Shown piece by piece: positions 17,010 to 26,060 of a stretch of DNA of 64,000 nt. The DNA is from Runella rosea. GTDB taxonomy: Bacteria > Bacteroidota > Bacteroidia > Cytophagales > Spirosomataceae. Each line of letters begins with the position of its first letter. The stretch's first letter is position 1. Both the position numbers and the translations under genes were made by a program. Location: the NCBI RefSeq assembly GCF_003325355.1, contig NZ_CP030850.1, positions 6,746,954-6,810,953 of the forward strand, in the 5' to 3' direction. The notes beneath the pieces were generated by a model. The model ran no database searches. It saw only the letters and a list, made by a program, of their open reading frames with translations, and was not told the DNA's origin.

Positions 17010-17041
17010 CAAAACCCCGCTCATTGAAGAACGGGGTTTTG
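17010..17041 (-). terminator. Bidirectional terminator after yceI
   Basis: Perfect 10-bp arms CAAAACCCCG (17010-17019) and CGGGGTTTTG (17032-17041), 12-nt loop. It lies 30 bp beyond the stop of the YceI gene at 17071. Confidence 0.75.
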
Positions 17042-17070
17042 AAGAAGTACGAAATGTGCTTTTGAAGCAA

Positions 17071-17685
17071 TTATTTTACGGCAGCCAGTGTCAAATCAAT
17101 GGCGAAATCATCGTAAATAGCTTTGTCGCCGATGTTAGGGATAAATGATTTTGAACCATAACGAATATCCCATTTTGTGCGGTCAAGCGTGATTTTTGCA
17201 TTAGCGGTTACTCCTTTAGCGTCAGCTTTCACGGTAGCAGGGAAAGAGATGCTTTGGGTAATTCCTTTGATGGTCATGTCGCCAGTCAAAGTGTAATTAG
17301 CGCCCGAACCTTCTACTTTGGTGATTTTGAAGGTTGCTTTAGGGTGTTTTTCTGCCGAGAAGAAATCATCAGACTTAAGGTGTCCTACCAATTTAGCGTT
17401 GTAACCAGCATCGGTAAGATCTGCACATTTGATGCTTGTCATATCGATTTCAAAAGAACCTCCAGTGATTTTAGTGCCATCAACGGTCAATGCGCCGTTA
17501 GCCAAATTTACGGTTCCGTTGTGCTCGCCTGTTACTTTTTTAGCGTGCCATTTTACGACGCTTTTAGAAGCGTCTACTTTGTACGAAACGGCTTTTTTAG
17601 AGGCTGTTTTTTCCGTTGCAACTGCCGAATTAATCATCATCATACCGGCTACTAATACACTTGCAAACATTTTGATCGTTTTCAT
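17071..17685 (-). CDS. YceI family periplasmic protein
   Basis: A 204-residue YceI protein with signal peptide (MFASVLVAGMMMINSAVA). It shows the canonical pattern better than the other copy: VDASKSVVKWHAKKVTGEHNGTV, GGSFEIDMTSIKC, HLKSDDFFSAEKHPKATF, YTLTGDMTIKGITQ, and DRTKWDIRYGS. It is expected to bind a polyisoprenoid in a periplasmic beta-barrel. It lies 110 bp downstream of a MarR gene on the same strand; this MarR-YceI arrangement suggests the regulator controls it, directly or by read-through. No copy of the MarR palindrome was seen in the 110-bp gap. Confidence 0.92.
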   Translation of the reverse strand: MKTIKMFASVLVAGMMMINSAVATEKTASKKAVSYKVDASKSVVKWHAKKVTGEHNGTVNLANGALTVDGTKITGGSFEIDMTSIKCADLTDAGYNAKLVGHLKSDDFFSAEKHPKATFKITKVEGSGANYTLTGDMTIKGITQSISFPATVKADAKGVTANAKITLDRTKWDIRYGSKSFIPNIGDKAIYDDFAIDLTLAAVK

Positions 17686-17795
17686 TTTACTTCGTGGTAT
17701 TTAAAAGTTTAAAAAATTAAGTTAAAAGACGTTTGTGTTGATGGATTTTATATAGTTTTAATAAAATACTTTAATGACCGTTCTGTTTTGGAAAA

Positions 17796-18251
17796 TTAAA
17801 CAGAACCGCGAAGCTTATCCAAAATGTCACTTAGCAGATTTGCTTCTTCTTCCGTAACATTCAGAAGGGTGTTTTCCCAATCTCCCTGCATGGCGTCCAA
17901 TTCCGCCAGAATTTTCATGCCATCGTCGGTAATGACCACATCAACAGCACGGCGGTCACGCGGGCATTCGGTGCGCTTTACCAATCCTTTGGCCAAGAGT
18001 TTGTCTACTAAACGTGATGCGTTTGACATTTTGTCAAGCATCCGCTCAATAATATCATTCACTCTGACTGGATTTGGGTGCTGACCTCTTAAAATGCGCA
18101 ATACATTGTACTGTTGCGTCGTTAAATCATACGGTTTCAAGAGAGCAGCCTGACCATTGCTCAACCAACTGGTCGTATAAATCAAGTTGAGCGCCATTTT
18201 GTGGTAAGCATTTCTGAACTTACTCTGTTTGATGTCGGTTTCAATAGACAT
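17796..18251 (-). CDS. MarR family transcriptional regulator
   Basis: A 151-residue winged-helix regulator. Landmarks are LTTQQYNVLRILRG, the recognition helix region DIIERMLDKMSNASRLVDKL, and the wing LVKRTECPRDRRAVDVVITDDG. ATG 18251 (MSIETDIKQ) is chosen; the longer frame to 18308 would run through the promoter and operator at 18278-18315. It probably represses itself, because a 31-bp palindrome overlaps its promoter, and probably controls the downstream yceI. Such MarR proteins often respond to phenolic or oxidative signals, which cannot be read from the sequence here. Confidence 0.9.
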   Translation of the reverse strand: MSIETDIKQSKFRNAYHKMALNLIYTTSWLSNGQAALLKPYDLTTQQYNVLRILRGQHPNPVRVNDIIERMLDKMSNASRLVDKLLAKGLVKRTECPRDRRAVDVVITDDGMKILAELDAMQGDWENTLLNVTEEEANLLSDILDKLRGSV

Positions 18252-18277
18252 AAATCCTTTTTTCAAATTTGACACTG

Positions 18278-18315
18278 CAAATATAAATGTATTTACATTA
18301 TATGTCAATACATTT
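18278..18315 (-). promoter_or_regulatory. marR promoter with overlapping 31-bp palindromic operator
   Basis: On the minus strand TTG (18308-18306), 20 bases, then a perfect TATATTTG (18285-18278). A near-perfect palindrome at 18285-18315, arms AAATGTATT and AATACATTT around ACAT-TAT-ATGT (13 of 15 pairs match), covers the -33 element and the spacer up to the -7 element. A bound dimer would block polymerase. Confidence 0.8.
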
Positions 18316-18326
18316 ATTGAAAAAAA

Positions 18327-20204
18327 TTATCTGAAAGGAATTATTTCGGGCGCAGAAATGTCGAAATCTTTGAGTCGAAGTGGAGTAACTCCCTCAAAAC
18401 CAGCCCTAAATGGCTGTCCAATATCAGGGATGCCTGAATAAATACTTAGCCGAACTTGAAAGGTATTAAATGTAAGATTTTCGTTTCGGAACCTGAAACC
18501 GATGCCATATCCATGAAAAGGACGGGTGGTAAGAAGAGGCTCTCCTTTAAAAGAAGTCCAACCGAGGTTTGAAAATACGAAGGGAGCCATCCGAAATCCT
18601 AAAAAATTGATAGGACTAAAAAAGACACTTTCTACGCCAACGACCAATTTGCGCGTGCCCCGCAGCTCGTCGCTGCTTATTCCCTGAATCCCTTCATTTC
18701 CACTGATATTGAAATATTCATTTTGGAAACGATTGAAGCCCCAACCAAATTTTACATTTAGAAAATGCCGGGCGTACCAACGTTGCCCCAAGTTGTGTAA
18801 CGGTGTAAAGTAGTTGTTTTCGGTACTGAAAACCCCCTGCTCTGTGGTTCCGCCTTTAAAATAGGTGCCCAGATTAACCAAACTGTATAAATAGCCCGCC
18901 TTCATGTACCGAGCCTTAGAAAACTTCAGGCCAACGTACTTTCGGGTGCCTAACTCGGCGGGGTCGCTGCCATAGATAAAAGCTGCCATTTCGCCCAGCG
19001 GTACGTCTTCTGTTCGACCAAAGCCATAAATAAGTAAATCCCGTTTGTAGCGGCGGTTGGAGAATCCAAAACTGAATAGGGTGGGGCGTGTATTCTGGAA
19101 AAGTTGATTGGTACTGTCGGTGACGGCCTTCCCTCGGTTGTAAAATGTTTGGCGCGAATGACGCAAGGCTACCACAAATCGAGCGCGTTCGCGGAGTTGG
19201 TCATTGCCAAAAAAAATCTTAAACGAACGTCCAACCCATGCATCAAATAACACATACTGCGACCAGAAGTAATTCCGGACCGAACGCCCCGTGAGGGTGT
19301 CGGTGGTGAATTCAAAAAGGCGTAAATCGTTGTATCCAGCTTCGATTGAGCCCGCATATTTCATTTCGGGGGTCAAAAAAGGCCTAAATACTTTAAAGCC
19401 TAGTTGTTTTTGGTCGCGTTGGAGGTTCAGGATTCCCTGACCTGTAATGAACGTTTTTCGGTAGGAGGGAATGATGTATCTACCCGAGTATTCCAATCGT
19501 TGACGTGGTTCGTTGGCATTATAAGCAATCGAATTTTTTAATGAATGGCCAAGTCCCTGAAAATTTCGTTGCTCTAAGCCGATAGAAAAATTATTCAGCC
19601 CCGAGGCCGACCCATCGGGCAAAAGCGACCAAACATCCTGCGTATACACGTGGACTTCGACGGCGTCTTTTGCATTTTTGTAGGGAATAATGACGATGCG
19701 CACGTCATGGAATATCCCCTGCTGTCGTAAGTAGCGTTCGTTGTCCTTGATTTTTTCGGGTTCAATAAGATCTCCTTCTTCAAAAAACAGAAAATTGTCT
19801 CGGATCACCCATTCTCGGGTACTGCGATGAAATCGGTTGCCAGTACGGTCGAGCCAGTTGTCAGGCCCGCGAAGTGTATCGTAGACGCTGTAACCAAACA
19901 CATCTGCACTGTGTACGTAAATCTTTCGAATCCAGCGTCCTTCAAATACTTTATGGGGGTTTTCTTCAATTTCGCTGATGGTATTTCCTGAAGTAGTACT
20001 GTTATAAATATCCCGAAAGAGAAAATTATAGATGGTTTTGGGAACTACTTTTTTGGCCTTGATGCCAAAAGCGGTGTCTTTGGCGGTGGGAGCATCAATG
20101 CGAATTTTTGAAATACTATCCAATGGAACTCTCTGCCCCACTGCTTCTAACAAAATGAGGCTAAATATAAGCGTTGATAGTATGTTTTTTCCGCAGTAAA
20201 TCAT
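18327..20204 (-). CDS. BamA/Omp85-like surface antigen protein
   Basis: A 625-residue outer-membrane protein with a signal peptide (NILSTLIFSLILLEAVGQ). Residues about 90-185 form one POTRA-like unit (RWIRKIYVHSADVFGYSVYD, RYLRQQGIFHDVRIVIIP), followed by a C-terminal barrel of about 430 residues ending in alternating aromatic strands. Full BamA has five POTRA domains; this single-POTRA form fits the smaller Omp85 relatives of Bacteroidota, whose cargo is not established. It ends 12 bp before the operator of marR and reads toward it. Assignment to the superfamily is good, function open. Confidence 0.78.
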   Translation of the reverse strand: MIYCGKNILSTLIFSLILLEAVGQRVPLDSISKIRIDAPTAKDTAFGIKAKKVVPKTIYNFLFRDIYNSTTSGNTISEIEENPHKVFEGRWIRKIYVHSADVFGYSVYDTLRGPDNWLDRTGNRFHRSTREWVIRDNFLFFEEGDLIEPEKIKDNERYLRQQGIFHDVRIVIIPYKNAKDAVEVHVYTQDVWSLLPDGSASGLNNFSIGLEQRNFQGLGHSLKNSIAYNANEPRQRLEYSGRYIIPSYRKTFITGQGILNLQRDQKQLGFKVFRPFLTPEMKYAGSIEAGYNDLRLFEFTTDTLTGRSVRNYFWSQYVLFDAWVGRSFKIFFGNDQLRERARFVVALRHSRQTFYNRGKAVTDSTNQLFQNTRPTLFSFGFSNRRYKRDLLIYGFGRTEDVPLGEMAAFIYGSDPAELGTRKYVGLKFSKARYMKAGYLYSLVNLGTYFKGGTTEQGVFSTENNYFTPLHNLGQRWYARHFLNVKFGWGFNRFQNEYFNISGNEGIQGISSDELRGTRKLVVGVESVFFSPINFLGFRMAPFVFSNLGWTSFKGEPLLTTRPFHGYGIGFRFRNENLTFNTFQVRLSIYSGIPDIGQPFRAGFEGVTPLRLKDFDISAPEIIPFR

Positions 20205-20299
20205 CGGAATACGTACGAGAATTCCATATTCTTTTGTTCAATTTTAACTAAATAAATGAAAAATAAGTTATCGCATAGACAACTCCATTAAAAATACCC

Positions 20300-21142
20300 A
20301 TGAAATACCGAAAAATGCTCCTCATCATTGGCTCTTTGTACGGGTTGGCGGTGGTAGTGTCGTCCTGTCTTACTGGTCGAATGACTGACAAGGAGATAAA
20401 TAGCTATTTTTCCCAAAGCCGTTATCAGCCCAAACGCCATTTCTATCAGGCATTGGGTCGGGAGTTACATTATATTGAGGTGGGTGATTCATCGCGACAG
20501 CCGATTTTATTTGTTCATGGTTCTCCAGGTTCTTGGGACAACTTTAAATCTTTTTTGAAAGATACCTTTTTATTGGCCCATTACCATTTATTGGCGGTAG
20601 ATCGACCAGGTTTTGGGGAGTCACAAGCAGAAGGGGCAGAAGATGAATTATCAAATCAAGCGGAAGCTTTGTTGCCCATCTTAAAACGTCAATCGCAACC
20701 CATTATTTTAGTGGGGCATTCATATGGCGGCCCCGTAATCGCAGAAGCCGCCATTATGTATCCTCAGTACATCAAATCGCTGGTCATTGTGGCAGGCTCG
20801 GTCGACCCCGCCTTGGAGCCTTCCAACTGGTATCGATATCCATTGAGATACACGCCATTGCGCTGGGCAATCCCGTCTTTTTTTAGAAGCAGCAATGATG
20901 AATTGTTGCCCTTAGAAAAGGAACTAAAAAAAATGGCCCCTCACTGGGGAAAAATCCGTTGTCCTGTAGTGGTGGTGCAAGGGGGAAAGGATGTGCTAGT
21001 AGCGCCAGATAATGCAAAGTTTATCAAGCGTCAGCTGCCGCACGTGAAAGTGACTACGATTTGGAAAGAAAACATGAATCACTTTGTTCCTTGGAGCGAC
21101 CCCGATTTGATTATTGAAGGAATCAAAAGAGCGACGGATTAA
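20300..21142 (+). CDS. Alpha/beta hydrolase lipoprotein
   Basis: A 280-residue hydrolase with an N-terminal lipoprotein signal, lipobox VSSC (Cys23). The fold markers are complete: oxyanion loop FVHGSPGSW (72-79), nucleophile elbow GHSYGG (Ser141), acid Asp231 in VQGGKDVLVAP, and His261 in MNHFVPW. It would be an esterase, lipase or similar serine hydrolase anchored in the envelope. It precedes nuoL by 97 bp on the same strand, but a functional link is unlikely. The substrate cannot be predicted. Confidence 0.88.
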   Translation: MKYRKMLLIIGSLYGLAVVVSSCLTGRMTDKEINSYFSQSRYQPKRHFYQALGRELHYIEVGDSSRQPILFVHGSPGSWDNFKSFLKDTFLLAHYHLLAVDRPGFGESQAEGAEDELSNQAEALLPILKRQSQPIILVGHSYGGPVIAEAAIMYPQYIKSLVIVAGSVDPALEPSNWYRYPLRYTPLRWAIPSFFRSSNDELLPLEKELKKMAPHWGKIRCPVVVVQGGKDVLVAPDNAKFIKRQLPHVKVTTIWKENMNHFVPWSDPDLIIEGIKRATD

Positions 21143-21238
21143 ATAAAAGCAGGCTTCGGAGTGTAATCCTTGCCGCCCTTTTTTGTAAAAACACCCGATT
21201 TGCCTGATATTTGCCGAAAAGGTTTTGCCTCAACCCGA

Positions 21239-23218
21239 ATGTCTCTTTATTTAATTTTACTTCTTGTCTTCCCTTTTCTTGGTTTTATTGGTTTGTTCTC
21301 TTTTCGAAAACGGGCTAATAATTGGGCTGGATACGTTGGTATCGCCCTCACTCTTATGGGTTTAGGTGGTTCGTTAGGGGTATTTAATCAAGCACTCAAT
21401 CAATCTCAGGTTTATTTGGTCGAATGGTTTTCTATGAACGGTAAGCCCATCATGCTTTCCTTTTTGGTGGACAATCAAACCCTTATGATGCTGGTTGTGG
21501 TGCATTTTGTCGCGGTTTTAGTTCAATTGTTCTCAATAAGTTATTTGCACGATGAGCCCGCGCGTTGGAGGTACTTTGCTTTTTTACAACTCTTCGTTTT
21601 TTCAATGTTGGGAATTGTGTTGGCGGGCAGTCTGTTGCTAATGTACGTATTTTGGGAATTGGTGGGTCTTTCTTCTTATTTACTTATTGGTTTTTGGTAC
21701 GAGCGACCACGGGCGGTTTGGGCGGCAAAAAAAGCATTTTTGTTGAACCGTATCGGTGATGCGGGCTTCTTGATTGGGATTCTGTTGGTGTTTTGGCAAT
21801 TTGGAACAACGGAGTTTTCTGTTTTAAACCATCGGGATGGCGTTCTTTCAGGAGGCTCCTCCGTATTTTTTACGGCCATAGGCGTATTTTTATTTTGTGG
21901 GGCCATTGGCAAATCAGCCCAATTTCCCCTTTCTGATTGGTTGCCAGACGCAATGGAGGGGCCAACGCCCGTTTCGGCCCTGATTCATGCTGCAACGATG
22001 GTGGCCGCTGGTATTTTTTTACTGGGACGTATTCATCCGTTTCTGACGCCAGATGCGCTGATTGTTGTGGCCATCATCGGCACCCTAACCATGCTTTTAG
22101 GCGCTTATAAAGCTATTTTTCAGACGGATATAAAAAAGTTATTGGCGTATTCAACGGTATCTCAACTAGGCCTGATGGTGATGGGAATGGGCGTGGGAGC
22201 CAAAGAAGCCGCTTTGTTTCATTTATTGACCCATGCTTTTTTTAAAGCGGGTTTGTTTTTGTGCGCTGGCATTATCATCCATGCCGTTCATACCCAAGAT
22301 ACGCGCCAAATGGGCGGACTCCGACAAAAAATGCCCGTTACTTTTTGGGCCTATACAATTTGTGCCGCAGCGCTGGCTGGTTTGCCGTTTTTTTCAGGGT
22401 TTCTTTCCAAAGATGCCATTTTGATTGGGGCTTTTGAGTGGGCCAAACATACAGGAGGCATTGCTTATGCTATTCCAGTGATGGGCTTAATTTCGGCAGG
22501 GCTTACCGCTTTTTACGTAATTAGACAGTGGAAACAGGTTTTCTTCGGTGAAAATCAAGGAGGATATCGTCACGAACAAATCGTGCATGATGCAGATTCT
22601 TTTATGAAAGTCCCCGTCATTCTTTTGGCAATTCTGTCTTTTTTTATTTGGTTTTCATTCAACCCAGCCGATGCCGCCCACGGGTGGTTCTTTAGGATGT
22701 TTACCGTTGAGGCTGCCGAAACGGGGCACGGAATGGTGGCTTTACTGTCAGTTTTGGTCGTTGCCATCGGACTGTTAGGTGGCTTTTATTCCACGGCGGC
22801 GGGGCCATTGCCTTCCCTCATTACGTTGCTGCAAGGAATGCATAATGCTGTTGCAAAGTTGTTCGCTTCTTTATTTGGGAAAATACGGAACGGATTGAAA
22901 TGGTTGAATGAACACGCTGACGAAACAGATCGGCATGTGTTTCTGATTGCACCTTTACAGAAAATAGCGTACTGGACGTATAGAATGGATCGCCAGATTG
23001 TTGATGTAATTGTCAATGGAGTGGGTTATGTGACCGTGATTGGCGCCCATGCCATAGGACGCTTTGACAAATTGGTCGTGGACGGCGTTGTAAACGCTTT
23101 GGCTTGGCTCGCGGGTTTTGCAGGAAGCAGGATTCGAAATTTGCAAAATGGGCGTGTACAATCCTATTTTGTGGTAATGCTTTTGGGTGTTTTACTAATG
23201 ATTTTTTTGTTTTTTTAA
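21239..23218 (+). CDS. nuoL: NADH-quinone oxidoreductase subunit L
   Basis: A 659-residue, multi-spanning antiporter-like subunit of complex I. The key glutamate lies in FWELVGLSSYLLIGFWY (Glu140), and the central lysine in GKSAQFPLSDWLPDAM. The signature ALIHAATMVAAG is intact. The C-terminal extension with the long lateral helix is present, then a hydrophobic tail. ATG 21239 is preferred over the TTG at 21170. It is followed 48 bp later by nuoM. The other nuo genes are not nearby, so the pair is separated from the main cluster or the cluster is split. Confidence 0.95.
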   Translation: MSLYLILLLVFPFLGFIGLFSFRKRANNWAGYVGIALTLMGLGGSLGVFNQALNQSQVYLVEWFSMNGKPIMLSFLVDNQTLMMLVVVHFVAVLVQLFSISYLHDEPARWRYFAFLQLFVFSMLGIVLAGSLLLMYVFWELVGLSSYLLIGFWYERPRAVWAAKKAFLLNRIGDAGFLIGILLVFWQFGTTEFSVLNHRDGVLSGGSSVFFTAIGVFLFCGAIGKSAQFPLSDWLPDAMEGPTPVSALIHAATMVAAGIFLLGRIHPFLTPDALIVVAIIGTLTMLLGAYKAIFQTDIKKLLAYSTVSQLGLMVMGMGVGAKEAALFHLLTHAFFKAGLFLCAGIIIHAVHTQDTRQMGGLRQKMPVTFWAYTICAAALAGLPFFSGFLSKDAILIGAFEWAKHTGGIAYAIPVMGLISAGLTAFYVIRQWKQVFFGENQGGYRHEQIVHDADSFMKVPVILLAILSFFIWFSFNPADAAHGWFFRMFTVEAAETGHGMVALLSVLVVAIGLLGGFYSTAAGPLPSLITLLQGMHNAVAKLFASLFGKIRNGLKWLNEHADETDRHVFLIAPLQKIAYWTYRMDRQIVDVIVNGVGYVTVIGAHAIGRFDKLVVDGVVNALAWLAGFAGSRIRNLQNGRVQSYFVVMLLGVLLMIFLFF

Positions 23219-23266
23219 GGCCATCGGCAACAAATATCGCTTTTGGGTTTTGGCTAACGTACTATT

Positions 23267-24850
23267 ATGATTCCTCATCTACTCTCGTTTCTTACTTTTC
23301 ATCCGCTCGTTGGGTCGGTGGTGATTGCATTGCTCCCCAACTCCCAAAAAGAGGCTTTCAAATGGATTGCCGTTTTTTTCTGTGCGTGTCAAGTAGTGGT
23401 TTCTGCCGTCGTGTATTACTTTTTTTCAACCCAAACCGCCGATTTTCAAATGGTGGAAAAAGCCGACTGGATTACGCTTTCGATGGGAAGTTTGGGGACG
23501 GTTTCTATTGATTTTATTTTAGGCGTTGATGGCATCAGTCTACCCTTAATTATGCTTTCATCCGTTGTGATGATGGTGGGCGTTTTTTCTTCATTTTCAA
23601 TCGCTAAACGCGAAAAAGCCTATTATTCGCTGTACCTGCTGCTGACTACCAGCATCATGGGGTGCTTTTTGGCGTTGGATTTCTTTTTGTTTTTTCTGTT
23701 TTTTGAATTCATGCTTCTACCCATGTATTTCCTGATTGGATTGTGGGGAGGGCCGCGCCGTGAATACGCTTCCATCAAGTTTTTCCTTTATACACTTGTT
23801 GGTTCGTTGTTGATTCTGATTGTAATGATTGGCCTTTATATTTCGGTGATTGACCCGTATGAATCAGAACTTGCCAAAACGATGGTTCATACGTTTGATT
23901 TACGGTTAATGACCGACGGACGTAATTATTTGCCCGACAGTATCCTTACCCCGAGTGGTGAAATTACACTGCTGGGGATGCCTTCGCGGATGCTTGCTTT
24001 TTGGCTATTATTTATAGGTTTTGCCATTAAACTGCCGATTGTTCCGCTTCATACATGGTTGCCCGATGCGCACGTTGAAGCGCCTACGCCCGTATCGGTC
24101 GTGTTGGCGGGTGTCCTCTTAAAAATCGGTGGCTATGGCTTACTGCGAATTGCTTACCCAATCTTTCCAGATGCCGCCGCCGAATATGCCTTTACGTTAG
24201 CCGTATTGGGGGTGATTTCCATTGTTTATGGGGGCTTTAATGCTTTAGCCCAAAATGACTTGAAGAAGATGATTGCCTACTCTTCGGTGTCGCATATGGG
24301 CTTTGTGGTATTGGGGATTGCCTCGCTCACGGCCGAAGGACTCAACGGGGCGGTGTACCAAATGGTGAGCCACGGAATCCTTTCGTCGCTGTTGTTTTTA
24401 TTGGTTGGGGTATTGTACGATCGTACCCACAACCGACTCATTGACAACTATCGCGGGCTGATTTCATACATGCCTTTATATACCATTATCACAGGGATTA
24501 CTTTTTTTGCTTCCCTTGGTTTACCCGGCTTTTCGGGCTTTATCGGAGAGCTATTTACGCTGATGGGCGGTTTTCAGTCTGATAGGTTGCCTGTGTGGTT
24601 GACTGCCTTGGGAACGTTGGGAATAATACTGGCCGCTGCCTATTTTCTCTGGACTTTTCAGCGCATGTTTTTCGGAAAACCTTGGGCTAAGAACCCGACC
24701 GAATTGCCTTTCCTGTCGGACTTGAACCGATTAGAAAAATGGATGCTGATTCCGTTGGTACTTATGTCGTTTGCATTAGGGATTTTTCCAGGATGGTTGT
24801 TTAGCTTATCGGATAAGACCGTGTCGCATCTGCTGAAAATATTTGAATAG
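23267..24850 (+). CDS. nuoM: NADH-quinone oxidoreductase subunit M
   Basis: A 527-residue proton-pumping membrane subunit of complex I. It carries FFEFMLLPMYFLIGLWGG (essential Glu near residue 147), KLPIVPLHTWLPDAHVEAP with the conserved lysine, and LLKIGGYGLLR. About fourteen membrane spans are expected. Co-transcribed with nuoL just upstream. A hairpin 63 bp past the stop marks the end of the unit, and no nuoN follows, which is unusual for a Bacteroidota nuo operon. Confidence 0.95.
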   Translation: MIPHLLSFLTFHPLVGSVVIALLPNSQKEAFKWIAVFFCACQVVVSAVVYYFFSTQTADFQMVEKADWITLSMGSLGTVSIDFILGVDGISLPLIMLSSVVMMVGVFSSFSIAKREKAYYSLYLLLTTSIMGCFLALDFFLFFLFFEFMLLPMYFLIGLWGGPRREYASIKFFLYTLVGSLLILIVMIGLYISVIDPYESELAKTMVHTFDLRLMTDGRNYLPDSILTPSGEITLLGMPSRMLAFWLLFIGFAIKLPIVPLHTWLPDAHVEAPTPVSVVLAGVLLKIGGYGLLRIAYPIFPDAAAEYAFTLAVLGVISIVYGGFNALAQNDLKKMIAYSSVSHMGFVVLGIASLTAEGLNGAVYQMVSHGILSSLLFLLVGVLYDRTHNRLIDNYRGLISYMPLYTIITGITFFASLGLPGFSGFIGELFTLMGGFQSDRLPVWLTALGTLGIILAAAYFLWTFQRMFFGKPWAKNPTELPFLSDLNRLEKWMLIPLVLMSFALGIFPGWLFSLSDKTVSHLLKIFE

Positions 24851-24913
24851 CATCTATATACTCTATAAAAAAATGGATTGAAAGACCTCAACTGAGGGTT
24901 CTGTCAAAAATCT

Positions 24914-24957
24914 AAACGCCTCCCAAGTGAGAACATCGGTCTACTTGGGAGGCGTTT
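24914..24957. terminator. Hairpin between nuoM and the LysM gene
   Basis: Perfect 15-bp arms AAACGCCTCCCAAGT (24914-24928) and ACTTGGGAGGCGTTT (24943-24957), 14-nt loop. It sits between converging genes and lacks a long T-run, so it is a probable but not certain bidirectional terminator. Confidence 0.65.
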
Positions 24958-24977
24958 GTATATTGTGGTAATCGAAG

Positions 24978-26060
24978 TTACTGCGCTAAATAGCTAATTT
25001 CAGCAATGAATTGTCGACCGCCAGGAGAAAGTTTTTCCTGCGCACGGGCCGAGAGTTTGATGATAATTCGGTTGTTTGCACTGATGTCTGGCAATTTTCC
25101 AATCACTTTCACCCAAATGCTTTGGCTGTTGTTCATGTTTTTGACTTGAATCAACGAGCCAACGGGCGCAGTACGGTGAAGCGCGAGGTATTTATTGTTG
25201 CTATCCATCCCCTCCAAAACCTCAGCTACTCCTGTTTCCAAAATGCGCTTGCCAGTATTGGCAATTTTAGGTTCGGGCAGGTTTGAATTGGTGGGGTCTT
25301 CGGGACGAACAATGGGCACTGGAGGTTTTTCGGCGTTTGATTTCTTGGCATCCGCCAACTTAACCGAGTCCAATTTGTTTTTCTTCAAATAGTCTTGGAA
25401 AGCCTGTTCGGCTACAATCAATTCCTGACCAGAACGCAGTTGGTCGGAAGTTAGACCGTTCCAGCGACGAATATCGGCCATCAAAACGCCATATTTAACC
25501 GCAATTCCGTACAACGATTGTCCGCCCTCTACTTTATGAAGGCCTGTTTTTGAAACAGTTGCGACAGGTTTGGTGTTGCTTATATCCTCTGGTTTTTTCT
25601 CAGCTGCCACTTCCGCAGGTTTGGCTTCTTCCTCTACCTTTGGCGTTTCTGGTTTTGGCTTATCCTCTTCTGATTTTATGGTTACGGTCGATTCCGTTTT
25701 TGGTTTTATCTCGTAATCAAGGACCAACTTATCCTTTTCTGGTGCTTTTTCTGGTTCTTTTGTGGCTGTTTTTGGTGCAGATGAACGAGCTTGTGAAGGT
25801 ACGCGTAATACTTGCCCCGTTATCAAATTATCTTTCATTCCGGGGTTGGCGTCCTTTATGGCTTTGAGGGTCGTTTTGTACTTCCGCATCACGGCGTACA
25901 ATGTTTGTCCGGGGTCTACTTTATGAATCACAAATGATTGACCGTTTTTGGTCTCGCTACCGGTAGAATCGGGCAAAGAAGAGCGGGAAGGTGTTGCGTG
26001 GGTCGTTTTTCCCCACAATAATCCTAACACTACAAGGCAAAATCCGACGCGCTTTATCAT
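24978..26060 (-). CDS. Secreted LysM protein with C-terminal RlpA-like barrel
   Basis: A 360-residue exported protein with a signal peptide (VGFCLVVLGLLWGKTTHA). LysM 1 lies at about residues 45-90 (HKVDPGQTLYAVMRKY) and LysM 2 at about 173-215 (HKVEGGQSLYGIAVKY), separated by a Lys/Glu/Pro-rich linker. The C-terminal third (ETGVAEVLEG, LHRTAPVGSLIQVKN, WVKVIGKLPD, IKLSARAQEKL) resembles a double-psi beta-barrel of the RlpA type. It should bind peptidoglycan. Its start overlaps the stop of the upstream DUF4905 gene by 4 nt, so the two form an operon. Confidence 0.8.
   Translation of the reverse strand: MIKRVGFCLVVLGLLWGKTTHATPSRSSLPDSTGSETKNGQSFVIHKVDPGQTLYAVMRKYKTTLKAIKDANPGMKDNLITGQVLRVPSQARSSAPKTATKEPEKAPEKDKLVLDYEIKPKTESTVTIKSEEDKPKPETPKVEEEAKPAEVAAEKKPEDISNTKPVATVSKTGLHKVEGGQSLYGIAVKYGVLMADIRRWNGLTSDQLRSGQELIVAEQAFQDYLKKNKLDSVKLADAKKSNAEKPPVPIVRPEDPTNSNLPEPKIANTGKRILETGVAEVLEGMDSNNKYLALHRTAPVGSLIQVKNMNNSQSIWVKVIGKLPDISANNRIIIKLSARAQEKLSPGGRQFIAEISYLAQ

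Noticed and set aside
21170..21238. TTG start for NuoL
   Set aside because: NuoL begins with a membrane helix right after ATG 21239.
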